Notes under the pieces: generated by a model
Seen by the model: only the letters and a program-made list of their open reading frames with translations
Databases searched by the model: none
What the model was told of the DNA's origin: nothing
Position numbers and translations under genes: made by a program
Shown: piece after piece, positions 42,030 to 53,117 of the stretch
Layout of the letters: each line of letters opens with the position of its first letter
How positions within the stretch are numbered: the stretch's first letter is position 1
Assembly (NCBI GenBank): GCA_036245525.1
Contig: BTPG01000003.1
Coordinates: 206,801,342 to 206,865,341 of the forward strand
Direction of reading: 5' to 3'
Length of the DNA: 64,000 bases
From: Semisulcospira habei
Taxonomy: Eukaryota; Mollusca; Gastropoda; Semisulcospiridae

Positions 42030-44084
42030 TGGGGTGTAGGGGGCTCTGGATAGAGGTAGCACCTTTGCTGTTCAGCAGCTGCGTCCTACATAGGATGGAC
42101 GGGCATCACTGGTCCTCATCCATCTCCTTAATCTCTCACGTGCTGGCTCCAAGCGCCACACCCTGGCAAACCACCTCAGCTGGTGGGCCAAACCACGTGA
42201 GGGGGTGGTGTTCACATTGCACCACTAGGCGGATGAGCTGTTTCTGACAGCCAACGGCTAGAGGACGGAGGAGATCAGGTTGGATCCAACGGCCAAATGT
42301 GGGGGAGTAAACCCTTCAAATCAGGAGTGGAGCCCCGAAGGCAGACAGCTGCCTGTATTCATGCACTGTTCTGGCAGCTCCTGCAGCCAAACTGGTGCCA
42401 AACGTACTGCTTTGCATTTCTTTGGATACATCAGTGAGGCCGAGAGGGAGATCTTGACAACTGGGCACCCCAGGATCTCCATACACTTCGCCCAGGCTTG
42501 CGCACTGGAGAGGTCACTCCAGTGACTGACCCAGCAAGCGCATATACTCCATTGTCTTCCGAGACAGGATGCCAAACAAACTTCCCCGTCACCTGTCTCT
42601 GTACTCCTCATTCAAATGTGCTGCTTTACTGTTTTTATACCACAAGCTTCCAAAATGGATTAGCTTTAATAAGTTAGCTAAAATACGATGTAGAATTTTG
42701 ATTTCTTCACCATAATGGATGAAGCTGTGAACTGTAGCTGTCTTGTTTCATTCTTTCACTTTTTCGAAAAGTTAATCCAATGGAGCAGGAACATTAAAGC
42801 AGCACATTCTAAACAATTAACGGCAGTACATTTTACTGAACTACTGACTAGGTCAGAGCCAAAGCTATGAGGGTCTAGGCTTCTATCTTTTTACAAAAAT
42901 AATTGTTATTATTATTTTAGAGTCATGATAACTCAGTGAGTGTGAAAGACATGAAGAAAAAAAGAAAATATATAATTACTGTTATAAATGATCAAGAATA
43001 ATTAAATGCAATTGGTCATATTTACAGTTTTAAGTTTGGTTTGTTTGCAGTTGTTACATTTTTCTTCAGACTGATCTTTTCAAGACAGTTTCTGTCAAGC
43101 TTTAGATAGACTAAGTAGACATTTTGTCCAAGGAGTCATTTGTAATGCATATTACAGTGTGCCTCTTTGTAGAAGAATGCCTAATGTTTGACTGAGGCTT
43201 GACTCTTGTAATTATTATGCATGCAAATATTGTTTGCGGAACAAAAAAGGGTGGGAAAAGGGTTGGGTCACAATGAAGCCCAAATGCGATCATCCTGTGA
43301 CGTTCACTGTGAGCCCTTATAGCGACTCTCAGCTGACTATCACAAATAAGCCCTAAACGCCACCATACTGCGACCATTGCAAATGAAACCTAAATGTGAC
43401 CATGATGCGACCGTAACATCTCTGCATTCATTTTGGTTGACGGAAGGGCTCCTGTGACCAAAACATCGTAGTCGCCGGACCGTCCTGTACTGGTGCAAAG
43501 AAGCGAATTTGCGATCAAAAAGTGAGTCCAAAATACGATGTAACATTTCCGCTTCATGCTACTAGGGGAGTGTCATCAGGGAATGTGACTGCGTGGGAAA
43601 AGTGGCATGATTTGCATCACAAACTCATTAACTATTACATTATTTATGAAAAAGCTAGTGCTGTCATACTGATTTTACAATTATTTTCAGTACATTTTCA
43701 AGTTACATATACATGTAGTAAATATTGTAAGCCTGCCCATAAACTAGGAATGCCTACTACAGTCATTTAGAACAGGATAGCTGAAAACGCAGAGCTTGGC
43801 TGTTCAACTATGGATGCAGAAAGCATTACCAAATCCATGACAATACTAACAAAAATGCCATTTGGGCACCTGCACCTGTTTTGTTTTATTAATTAAAATC
43901 TCAGTGCTAATGACCATAAAAGATTTTGAAGAACAAATCTTATGGCATGAGGCTGCAATTAGTGTCATGGTGTACAATCAAAACCTACGAGCACAGGTCA
44001 GCCTCAGTTTGACTGTTTGGTACAAAAATGGCTTGTCTTTCCAAATCCGTGGATGTTTGTAACCCTTCACACATGCACTTGGCT
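42030..44084. other. No gene recognised
   Basis: 42030-42620 is G+C-rich and may be more LINE or SINE-associated sequence. 42640-44080 is A+T-rich. A TGCGAC-rich stretch at 43260-43530 resembles 33720-33965. Confidence 0.4.
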
Positions 44085-44086
44085 TT

Positions 44087-44250
44087 AAGGATGCAGAGAA
44101 GACAGACTATCTCGTCAAAACACAAAATCGGAACAGATGTGTATGTACCAGCATGCATGCTTGTGTGTGTGTACATGTCCCAGGTAGTTAGTTTGTTATT
44201 TGGGTTTAACACCGAGCAGGCGACTAAGGTCGTCTCAAGGCGGGATGGGC
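44087..44250 (+). repeat. Start of duplicated block B, with S5 repeat
   Basis: From TTTAAGGATGCAGAGAAGAC onward the sequence follows block A (1344 onward) closely, including the S5 repeat at about 44186-44250. The H1 element that precedes the block at 1134-1347 is absent here. Confidence 0.75.
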
Positions 44251-44299
44251 AAAAATCTGACCGCCAGACTAAAAGAAAGTTCTTAAGACAAGATGTAAA

Positions 44300-44690
44300 T
44301 ATAGCGTAAAAAATATTTTTCATGCTAAAATGTCGCACCTGCGGAATATTAGATATCCAGCAAGGGCATTTCTTATCCGAAGCCAAATGTGCCACCTGGC
44401 AATTCACACACTGGGGGGTGGCTGTGCAGGACTCAGCAGAGTGTCTGGGCTTAGTGCAATGGGCACATTAGGCCTCTACATGGCGGCATGTCTTCTGCCC
44501 ATGGCCAAACTTTTGGCATTTAACTCCTACCAGTTCGCTCTATTTAAGATCAGTGAACAAAATAACTTTTACCCTCACAAAGAGAAAGTGCTGCTGAAAG
44601 CTCTTCTAGTGGTCAAAAGTTGGCTTATTATACATCACATTAAAGTGCATTGAGTCAGCTTTCAGTCTGGGTAAGTAAAAAGTCTGTGTC
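44300..44690 (-). pseudogene. LINE ORF1 zinc-knuckle remnant, second copy
   Basis: The minus strand retains NCQVAHLASDKKCPCWISNI, matching the copy at 1570-1945, plus the upstream ADSMHFNVMYNKPTFDH segment. Confidence 0.6.
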
Positions 44691-45137
44691 CAGATTCTAA
44701 AAACATGAAAGTCACCAAGAAGTTTTTTTTTGTTGTTGTTTCTTGCCCCTTTATTTAAAATGTGAATCCAGTGTGTGGACAAATCATTTCTACACATTTC
44801 TGTGAAGTTTCAAGAAAATGTGTTTGTATTTCTAAAAGTTACGCAACATATTCTACATCGGTCAAGGTCAGAAAAAGGTGGCCTTGTCAACACCTGGCAT
44901 GACTGAGACATAAATAAAGTCAGTTAGTTATTGGGGTTTAACACAGAGCAGGTGACTGAGGCCAGCTCACGGCGGTAAATAAAGTCAGATAAACAAGGAT
45001 GCATTTGTATCAGCCTACTGTCACAGCACAGCACAGCAATGTAACACCTCTTGCACCACATTTCACAATGTTTTACCTATTCCATGGTGTTTGATGTCAT
45101 CAGTACAACAGCTGTTAATATGAATGTACACAAAATC

Positions 45138-45368
45138 TTACTGACCGTACTGGTGTGCTTCAACAAGACAGTTCCTTTGCTTTCTGAAGCAGTAGTGCTG
45201 CTGGCAGGTCGCACAGGTGACATAGGTCTTCTTCTCCTTCTTCGCCCTGCTGTAGCATAGTTTACAATTCCTGTAGGCGTCACTCCAGGCTGGCACAATG
45301 GGGTGATTCGGTGTGGGCATTGGAGGTGGACGTAGCACTGTCTTCTGGGGCTGGTACAGGGGCACTGA
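45138..45368 (-). pseudogene. piggyBac-type zinc-ribbon fragment, second copy
   Basis: Minus strand AYRNCKLCYSRAKKEKKTYV, TCATCQQHYCFRKQRNCLVE, AHQYGQ. It matches 2410-2694 with scattered substitutions and the same junction with a LINE (ATT)n tail. Confidence 0.5.
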
Positions 45369-46070
45369 ATAATAATAATAATACATAGTTTTTATATAGT
45401 GCCCTTCCCCATGGACAGCAAGCTCAAAGCACTTACAGCACATAAAAACAAATTTAAAAAGGAGAAAAATTAGAACGCACTCAATCTTTAAATAAACACC
45501 TGCTCGAAAAATGTAGGCACATTCCTAAAATAAACATGAAACACACACACACAGCCTACCTACATGGGCTACCCATATAAGAAAACAGCCAACATTTCCA
45601 GGCAGCACATGTATCCAGACTAAGCTAATCTTGATTTGCTACCTGGAAAAGATGGGTCTTCAAATTTGTTTTGAAGGTCATCAGGGTAGGGGATAGATGG
45701 ACATGCAGTGGAAGTGAGTTCCAGACGTGAGGGGTCTGATAACCGAAAGAACAGGCACCAGCAGTTTTTAGGCTGACTCTGGGCTGAACAAGCAGTTTTT
45801 GAGAGTTTGAGCGTAGACTTCTACAGGATTGTGATGCAGGAAGTGTATCGTTGAGGTGTTTGTATGCCAAAGTGGCCAGCTTACAAGTACTCTGCTTGAC
45901 CTGTAGCCAGTGGAGATGCTTTAGCAATGGTGTGGCATGATCAGCATGTTTTTTTTGTGAAGGACTAACTGGGCTGCATTATTCTGCATGTGCTGAATGT
46001 GAGTGAGTTGATCAGATAAGATACCAGCAAGGAGGGAATTACAGTAATCTAGATGGGACAAGTTTACTGT
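45369..46070 (-). mobile_element. CR1/L2-like LINE 3' end, second copy
   Basis: RT C-terminal motifs LKHLHWLQVKQSTCKLATLA, HVWNSLPLHVHLSPTLMTFK and TNLKTHLFQVANQD, then the 3' UTR and (ATT)n tail at 45369. Without the nested LINE found in block A. Confidence 0.75.
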
Positions 46071-46074
46071 TATA

Positions 46075-47025
46075 GAAGATAATCTTCTTGCTGGTAGTGT
46101 AAAGATTCAGGTTGTTGCTAAAATAGAATATAACAAGGTGGACGGTGAAGTGATAGTATTGTATATCTCAACGACAGCACAAAGTTAACGAAAAAAGGGT
46201 ACTGGAGAATGTGTTTAGAAACAAACAAATGTTGCCCGACTTCCTTGAAGCAATTGGCAGAGCCAAAATGAAGGGGTCCGGCTGGCATGAATGGTATGTA
46301 CATGAAATACAACCAAGGCAGTCACTATATCAGCCCATTTTAGGCAAATCATGGTAGCCAACACCAACTGAGGTTGTAAACAAAAAGGATGTAGTTACTA
46401 TATAGAACAATGACAATCATTGTTTAATGTGGTGTGTTCTTGCTAAACTTCACCCTGTAAAAACAAAACCTGGACATTTATCCAACTACACAAAATTTGT
46501 AAACGAATTCAATGTTATAGATTTCCACTTAAGGTGGAGGATATAGACTTGTTTGAAAAATTAAATCCTGGTATTTCCATGAATGTATATGTATGGGACA
46601 CCGAGTCTGTTGACAAGATGCAACCAACTACAGTATCACCACTTTCCCCAACCTTCGGACAGTCAGAAGACAAACATGTTGACCTTTTACTAATAAGCTA
46701 TGGAGATGGGGGTGATAACTTTCACTACACAATTATCAGCTAATTTTTGGCTAATTCATGAACATACAACAAAACACAATGGAAAACAGGAAATGTGTAA
46801 GAAATGTTTACAAAGATTTTCCTCTATTAAGTTAGCACACAAACATGCTCAACACTGTAGGTCAGCTGATGACATTCAAACAATACTTAGATATCCAGAC
46901 CCTGGTAGTAAGGTATATTTTGAAACCTATGGGAAACAGCAAAAGCTGCTGTTTGTAGTGTATGCTGATTTTGAATCACTGGTTGTACCATATGAGTGAC
47001 CTGTTCCAGAAGCACGCCCAAAGAC
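46075..47025 (+). pseudogene. Polinton/Maverick family-B DNA polymerase fragment, second copy
   Basis: It follows the first copy (GSGWHEWYVHEIQ.., MWCVLAKLHPVKTKPGHLSN..) and continues further: KHVDLLLISYGDGGDNFHY, MCKKCLQRFSSIKLAHKHAQ (a Cys2-His2-like finger), YPDPGSKVYFETYGKQQK, then FVVYADFESLVVPYE, the exonuclease-I DxE motif of family-B polymerases. At least two frame breaks. Homology stops near 47100. Confidence 0.75.
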
Positions 47026-47344
47026 TGTAAAAAAAAGTGACCGAGTGGTATGCTCCTTTGGCTACATTCTTGTTAGGACAGGTTTTCTGGTATCTTGCAA
47101 AAACTACACTTCAATTTTCTGATGAAGAATGCATGCATCACATGAACAGTTGTGTGTGTTTGTCATGAATATGTGATGTATTGTGACTTGAACTAACAAA
47201 AATAAATCGATAAAGAAAGAATTGTGTTAATTTTATGATTTAAAATCATGTTTTTCCAATCCCGCTTGAAAGAATGTAGACCGACAAACATTCCAGCAGC
47301 TTGAGCGTGTGATTAATTTTACCACGGCACACTCCTGAATGCTC

Positions 47345-47664
47345 CTCGCACTGGGACCATATTATGGCGTTGAAGTGCGTCCCCTGGGTGGTGGATAGGG
47401 GGTCTCTCGCGAGAGGGGTGCACCGAATGAAATAAGGTGCTGTGAACCAACATGGTCTAAGGGAAGGAGACCCCCGACAGAAAACCCCTGGTCCTCCTTG
47501 TAAGGGGGTTGGGCATGGGGGTAGCCGAAATAACTACAAAAACGCCGACGAACTCGACTGGGAACCACCTGGAGTAAAATCGAAGGAGAAGCACAGGACA
47601 GGAGTTGCTGGAGGTCTCTCATCGATGGCCTATACTCTGGTAGGGGTGACAGGCGTAAGTAAGT
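47345..47664 (+). mobile_element. SINE-like element S2 (copy 1)
   Basis: Flanked by ACTCCTGAATGCTC at 47331-47344 and 47665-47678. Begins CTCGCACTGGGACCATAT and ends GGGGTGACAGGCGTAAGTAA, a (TAAG)n-type tail. A second copy lies at 62496-63633. Confidence 0.85.
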
Positions 47665-47904
47665 ACTCCTGAATGCTCATGTTTCTGTTTCACTTTAATT
47701 AATTTGAACGTCTACCTTCTCGACAAAGGTTTTGCGGACTTCAGTACACTGATATAACATGATTGTTAATCTACTCAACCTTTTTGAGCACCACGTGTTC
47801 GAACGTGTGTCAGTCTTCAGAGAGTGAAACACGATCGATCGAGATCGCATGTAAACAAAGAGACAGAGAGTTTGCTAGCTTTCCGGTTGTTGCTTTCATG
47901 TAGT

Positions 47905-48164
47905 ACTAGTAGTAGTAGCAGTATTGTGATGACAATATAGGCTGTGAGGCCTTTGCAAATGTCCTTTCTTTCTTTAATTACTTTATGGGTCTGCTATGCA
48001 TGCACATTTTCCTATAAATCATTTATCATAGGAATAGAAAATCTCTTTAAATTTTGGTAATTCATCCAGCTGGTTTTTAAAAGAATTTATATTAGGTGCT
48101 TTTTTAATGAAACTGGTAAATCATTCCAAACAAATGGCAACTCTGTTAGAAAAACAAAACTTCC
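47905..48164 (-). mobile_element. CR1-like LINE, 3' part (other half at 60164)
   Basis: The minus strand reads FSNRVAICLE, then INSFKNQLDEL near the end of RT, then a 3' UTR with a (CTA)n tail at about 47905. The upstream half is at 60164-60870; everything between is inserted DNA. Confidence 0.7.
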
Positions 48165-48291
48165 CACGGCTTTACCAGCCAGTGCTGGCGCCTAGCACTT
48201 AGTTCGCTTCCAGCTGCCAGCGAGATAAGGCGCCGCGAGGTCACATTCCACTCTCGCCCGCTCATTCTATTTATATCGCTTGCTACTGTGG

Positions 48292-49110
48292 GGGTACACG
48301 GCGTGACCGGCGCTCTGCCGCTATAACAACTACCTACACATTTGTATTCATAACACATCTCTGCCTACAGTGACTGTTGTGGAAGCAACATCGTTCAAAA
48401 GTTGAAATTCTCACCTACACACTGATACCAAATATGACAACATTACGACTTGCACTTGTGTAGCAGGTTATGGTGAAAATAAAGAGAACGGGAATTTGTT
48501 GATGTACGATGTCGGTGTTTGTTGTGAAATTGACGAAGTTCCCACAGCCATAACACGAAGACGCTACTTTTCCCAACGAAACACACTTGCATGCATAAGG
48601 GTCAGCATGCCTACAGTAAGTATCACTTAGCGGATTTTGGATTCATGGTGGGGGACGAAAGCAGGAGGGTGGTTAATGAGGTCACTGACAGGTCGCGTGT
48701 TGTGCGGTACACGGCGTGACCGGCGCTCTGCCGCTATAACAACTACCTACTGGTTTGTATTCATAACACAAATCTGCCTGAAGTGACTGTTGTGGAAGCA
48801 ACATCGTTCAAAAGTTGAAATTCTCACCTACACACTGATACCAAACATGACAACATTACGACTTACACTTGTTTAGTAGGTTATGGTAAAAATAAAGGGA
48901 ACGGGAATTTGTTGATGTCGGTGTTTGTTGTGAAATTGACAAAGTTCCCACAGCCATAACACAAAGACGCTACTTTTCCCAACGAAACACACTTGCATGC
49001 ATAAGGGTCAGCATGCCTACAGTAAGTATCACTTACCGGATTTTGGATTCATAGTGGGGGACGGAAGCAGGAGGGTGGTTAATGAGGTCACTGACAGGTC
49101 GCGTGTTCTG
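48292..49110 (+). repeat. Tandem duplication of inner TIR sequence
   Basis: The segment 'cggcgtgaccggcgctctgc' through 'gaggtcactgacaggtcgcg' occurs at about 48292-48705 and again at 48706-49110 with small differences (for example a 7-bp gap near 48505). A third, inverted version forms the right TIR. Confidence 0.9.
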
Positions 49111-49218
49111 GCATTTCTCGCCCGCAGCCGTCTCGGTACTCCACAGACTGCTATTGCCATCCCGAAATACGATCAGTCCATAACAGGTCACAATATTCAA
49201 CAGTGTTTTTAAACATAC

Positions 49219-49806
49219 CTTGAGGTTTAACACATTTTCTGACACACGAACCGTTTTACGGGGAGTAGACGTCGGCGGAATAAAAACTTGTATACCACTA
49301 TCACCTTCATTAGTGCTGTTATCAGTGTCGGTGTTATGAGTGTCACATGCCGCGGATTGAAACGATCGTTTCTTTCCATGCCGGGAACCCCGCTTCGCTG
49401 GTCGTCCTCCTTTACCTAGCTGCATGAAGTGAACACACGCGACACATTCTTCAACACTCGTATTTGGATGGAACATGGTCCAAATGTGTTGTGATGAGGC
49501 AATATCAGACGCCGCATTTCGCGTTGTCTCCTCGGACACACGTGTTTCAGTCGAGTCTATCCATTTCATCCGACAATAGCAACTCCTACACATTGTTTTG
49601 GAGTGCATCATGTCTTTGTCTTCCTGGATATTAATTCCATAACACCTGTGGATTAAGTGTTCATAATTGATACAAAGAAATGACTTTTTATCCGTGTATC
49701 TCTTTTGTGATCTCTCGCCACATATTCTGCACAATGCATTAACTCTCATTGCATGGAACACACCTGTGTGTACACAGACTGTACGCGTTTCATCAGACTC
49801 CATCAT
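49219..49806 (-). CDS. RAG1 N-terminal-like protein, first exon of N-RAG element
   Basis: ATG at 49806 starts a 196-codon exon ending at a consensus donor, CTCAAG|GTATGT (49219/49218). Zinc-ligand pairs are visible at residues 26/29 (CRICG), 73/76 (CRSC) and 121/124 (ECVAC), with His68, Trp109 and His113 between them, and a basic GRPAKRGSRHGKKR segment after them. This order (CxxC, H..CxxC, W..H..CxxC) is that of the RAG1 N-terminal zinc region, also reported in Aplysia N-RAG-TP transposons. If unspliced the frame runs on to 49033, ending inside the left TIR. Resemblance is by motif only. The role is unknown; DNA binding or ubiquitin-related function would be inference. Confidence 0.6.
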
Positions 49807-50062
49807 GATCAAAAGTTAAATCAAAAGTACATTTACAAGGTTGACTGTTAGTGTTACACTATTTCCCAAGAAAGAAACGTGGCTATCTCCTCAATAGTAT
49901 CCGTGTAACTAAGCCCTCTCTTTCCCCAATGCCGGGAGTGTACAACACCAAGTCGGATGTCTGGAACTTGTCTGTCGACACCTGTCAGTGACCTCATTAA
50001 TTACCCTCCTGCTTCCGTCCCCCACCATGAACCCAAAATCCATTAAGTGATACGTACTGTAG

Positions 50063-51256
50063 TGTTACACTATAAGTGTATACGACCAATATCACGGTCG
50101 GGTAATTTTATAATTTCCCTTGATATGAAAATAACGAGGGTATAATTAGTACCACGGGCTCACGTGGAGTTGACAAGTGGCCGGCCCTACTAAGCTGGGA
50201 CTAATGAATAAATAATGAGCCCTCGTTAGTAGTGAGGAACACAGACTCCTGCTGACAAAGAATAATTATGAGAGTCAGTAATAGGTTACTGGTCACCTAA
50301 GATCAGAGGACGCTGGCCACCATAATAGATGTGGAATAATTAGGAGAGACAGTAATGGGTCCCTGGTCAGCTAAGATCAGAGGACGCTGGCCACCACAAT
50401 AGATGTGGAATAATTAGGAGAGACAGTAATGGGTCCCTGGTCAGCTAAGATCAGAGGACGCTGGCCACCATAATAGATGTGGAATAATTATGAGAGACAG
50501 TAATGGGTTCCTTTGATAGCTAGGATCAGAGGACGCTGGCCACCATAATAGATGTGGAATAATTAGGAGAGACAGTAATGAGTTCCTTTGATAGCTAGGA
50601 TCAGAGGACGCTGACCAGCATAATAGATGTGGAATAATTATGAGAGACAGTAATGGGTCCCTGGTCAGCTAGGATCAGAGGGCGCTATCCACCAGAGCAG
50701 ATGGGGGATAGATTATGGGCGACAGTAATAGCTCCTTTGACAGATAGGGTCAGGGGACGCTGGCCACCATGATAGATGTGGAATAATATGGGTGACAGTA
50801 ATAGCCCCTTTGACTGGTTGAGACAAAGGGGCGATGCCCTCGGCCAGAACGGGTATATATATTGGGGGTAAACACCAGAACGGGAGAGCTCACAACGAAG
50901 AAAACGAGATAGAGAGAGAGCTCGCACAATGACCAGAACGAGAGAGCTCACAACGAAGAAAACGAGATAGAGAGAGAGCTCGCACAATGACCAGAACGAG
51001 AGAGCTCACAACGAAGGGAACGAGATAGATAGAGAGTACACAACGAAGAGAGTGAGATAGATAGATAGAGGGAGCTGAGAAGCGAGAGACCGAGCTCCGG
51101 TATTTTCGCCATTTTAGTATGCCATGCTAGTATGTTGGTTGTGCCCAACCTATTAGACCCACGATGACCAAGAAATAAAAGACTCTTCTGGAAACACTCT
51201 TGTCTGGCTGCGTCTTCCATCTACAACACCTTGCGTGTGGCTGCGGTAGTGTAACA
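50063..51256 (+). repeat. Gypsy 5' LTR
   Basis: It contains about six imperfect 74-bp tandem repeats (GTGGAATAATTAGGAGAGAC type, about 50262-50790), a TATA-like GGGTATATATATTGG at 50851, 58-bp repeats (GAGAGCTCACAACGAAGAAA, about 50876-51030), and an AATAAA at 51174. This gives a U3-R-U5 order with promoter and poly(A) signal. Confidence 0.92.
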
Positions 51257-51274
51257 CTACCGTATCTTCTTATT

Positions 51275-51292
51275 TGGTGCCCTGGACCAGGA
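51275..51292 (+). promoter_or_regulatory. Candidate primer-binding site
   Basis: TGGTGCCCTGGACCAGGA begins with TGG as expected for a tRNA 3' CCA partner, but lies 18 bp past the LTR end, which is further than usual. Confidence 0.4.
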
Positions 51293-51438
51293 TCTCGGAA
51301 CGGGAAGAAACAGAGGAACGAAGAAACAGAAAAACTAGACTATCAGCACCAAATCGACAGCCAACGACGCAAGGGTGGAAGAGCAGACCAGAAAGAGAAG
51401 AGAAGAGTGCAAGCCAACAACCCAAAGAGAAGAGAAGA

Positions 51439-51645
51439 GTTCGAGCCCACTTCAAGAAAAGCAGAGTTCGAGCCCACGTCAAGGAAAAGCAGAGTTCGAG
51501 CCCACGTCAAGGAAAAGCAGAGTTCGAGCCCACGTCAAGGAAAAGCAGAGTTCGAGCCCACTTCAAGAAAAGCAGAGTTCGAGCCCACTTCAAGAAAAGC
51601 AGAGTTCGAGCCCACGTCAAGGAAAAAACAGAGTTCGAGCCCACG
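51439..51645 (+). repeat. 28-bp tandem repeats in the gypsy leader
   Basis: About seven copies of AAAAGCAGAGTTCGAGCCCA plus CGTCAAGG or CTTCAAG. Because 28 is not a multiple of three, each reading frame shows the same peptide in turn (SRVRAHVK / EFEPTSRK / QSSSPRQG), so the open frames here are not proteins. Confidence 0.9.
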
Positions 51646-51789
51646 GGACGTCTGCGACTCATTCAAGACCAACAGCCGAAAGGATCACGGGGTAAGTGAC
51701 TTTTTTCGTTTAACCCTTGTTGAGTCTTATATAGGAGCCAGACCAGTTAGCTAGAGTTGTGTTGTTGTTACATTTAAAAAGAAACAAAA

Positions 51790-53062
51790 ATGGCAGAGGA
51801 AGTGTTTAGGATTTTAGGCGAAAAAATAGAGGAAATGAGTCAGGCGATTAACGCCCAGAGTATAGGGCAGATGGTAGGAACGTTTGACGGAAAGCCTACC
51901 AAATTTAGGGAGTGGATAAAAGAAATTGACAAATATGCAGTGCTAATAAAAGCCCTCAACAGGCGCCCCGTCATTGCTTATCAAGCAAGCTCGGGGGTGG
52001 TGAGTGATTTTATCCATCGATTCTTACAAACGGAAGCGGCAGGGGATTGGGATGAACTGAAAAGGCAGCTAACCGTAAGGTTCGGCGAAATCGCCGATGA
52101 AAATCATGCTCTTGCGTTGCTACAGCGGGTGAAACAAAGCCCAAGGGAAAGTGTGCCTCTGTACGCAGAGCGACTAATGACTCTGGCCGGCGAAGCCTTC
52201 CCGAGTCAGATGGGCGCTGCTGTGGTACAACGGCAACTAATAAATTTCTTTGTTGACGGATTGGCGCACGACTTTCTTAAGATGAAAGTCCTGAGGGACA
52301 ACTCAAATACGTTAGATAGGGCCGTGCAGGTGGCCATGCAGGAGGAAAACCTTCGCCATAGGTTTGAGCTATGCACGATAAACAATCGGCCAGTTAGTCA
52401 GCCGAGAGCGACAGCTAGGGGTGGAGAAGAGGCTATGGAAGTAGACCATGCTCGTCACCGTAATTGTTTTAAATGCGGGAGATTGATTGATTGATTGTAC
52501 ATTGCTTAACGTCCCGACAGCAACAAGGCTTTCTCAGGACGTGCCTGCACTGCTTGTGAAAAAAAAAAACTAAACAGAAAATTGAATGCATGTCGCCAGC
52601 CGGTCAAATACGTTAAATAAACCTACAACATGGGGCCTAAATAAAGCTAAGACCATTTAGCAACACACATCCAATATCAAGAGCTACAGGCAGTGCAGAC
52701 AGTTGGGAGAGTTTTAAAAAGACAAATACAGGTGAATGGACCAAGGGTAGACAGAAACACATGCCCCAGAATAGAAAGGAAACCCACCCTGTGGGGCTGA
52801 CCAGGGTGACCCTGGGAACTAAAAAGTACCTAACCCCACCCAAGTCCCCCAGGGCAGACCCGGGTGGGGCTTAAATGCGGGAGAGTAGGGCACCAGGCAC
52901 GAAATTGCCGAGTGATAGGGACGGCTGGTCAGCAAACAATGCGTCCCCCGATTCAATGCTGGAAGTGTGGGGAACGAGGTCACATTCAGCGGGAATGTAG
53001 AAAGGCCAGAAACAGGCGGCCACAAGGTCAAAGAAGGTTTCTGCCGAGGCAGGAAAACTAGC
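51790..53062 (+). pseudogene. Gypsy gag, disrupted by SINE-like S1
   Basis: ATG at 51790 opens a capsid-type frame (FDGKPTKFREWIKEIDKYA, RFLQTEAAGDWDELKRQL, LQRVKQSPRESVPLYAERLM). It reaches the first CCHC zinc knuckle (NCFKCGR) and is cut there by the 378-bp insert at 52493-52870. Past the insert and target duplication the knuckle resumes (VGHQARNC) and a second follows (CWKCGERGHIQREC); stop at 53060-53062. This copy cannot make normal Gag. Confidence 0.88.
52493..52870 (-). mobile_element. SINE-like element S1, full copy E, inside gag
   Basis: Flanked by the 14-bp duplication TTAAATGCGGGAGA (52479-52492 and 52871-52884). Because the gag sequence is known on both sides, this copy fixes the exact ends of the S1 family. 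Confidence 0.95.
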
Positions 53063-53117
53063 AGGTTCTGCGGCACACGAAGCCGTTACGCAGGACCGGA
53101 AAAGTAGAAAGAGTCAG

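Noticed and set aside
44081..44094. Site near 44085 as the exact empty site of the H1 element at 1134-1347
   Set aside because: Only 'ggctttaa' is shared on the left side; sequence further left does not align, so an empty-site claim is not safe.
50262..50790. Regular 74-bp repeats resembling a CRISPR-like array
   Set aside because: The repeats are contiguous with no unique spacers and lie in both LTRs of a eukaryotic retrotransposon.
51200..51754. Three overlapping open frames with Arg/Glu/Ser-rich repeats
   Set aside because: They arise from 28-bp tandem repeats in the gypsy leader, which rotate the frame; all three frames look alike, so none is selected as protein.
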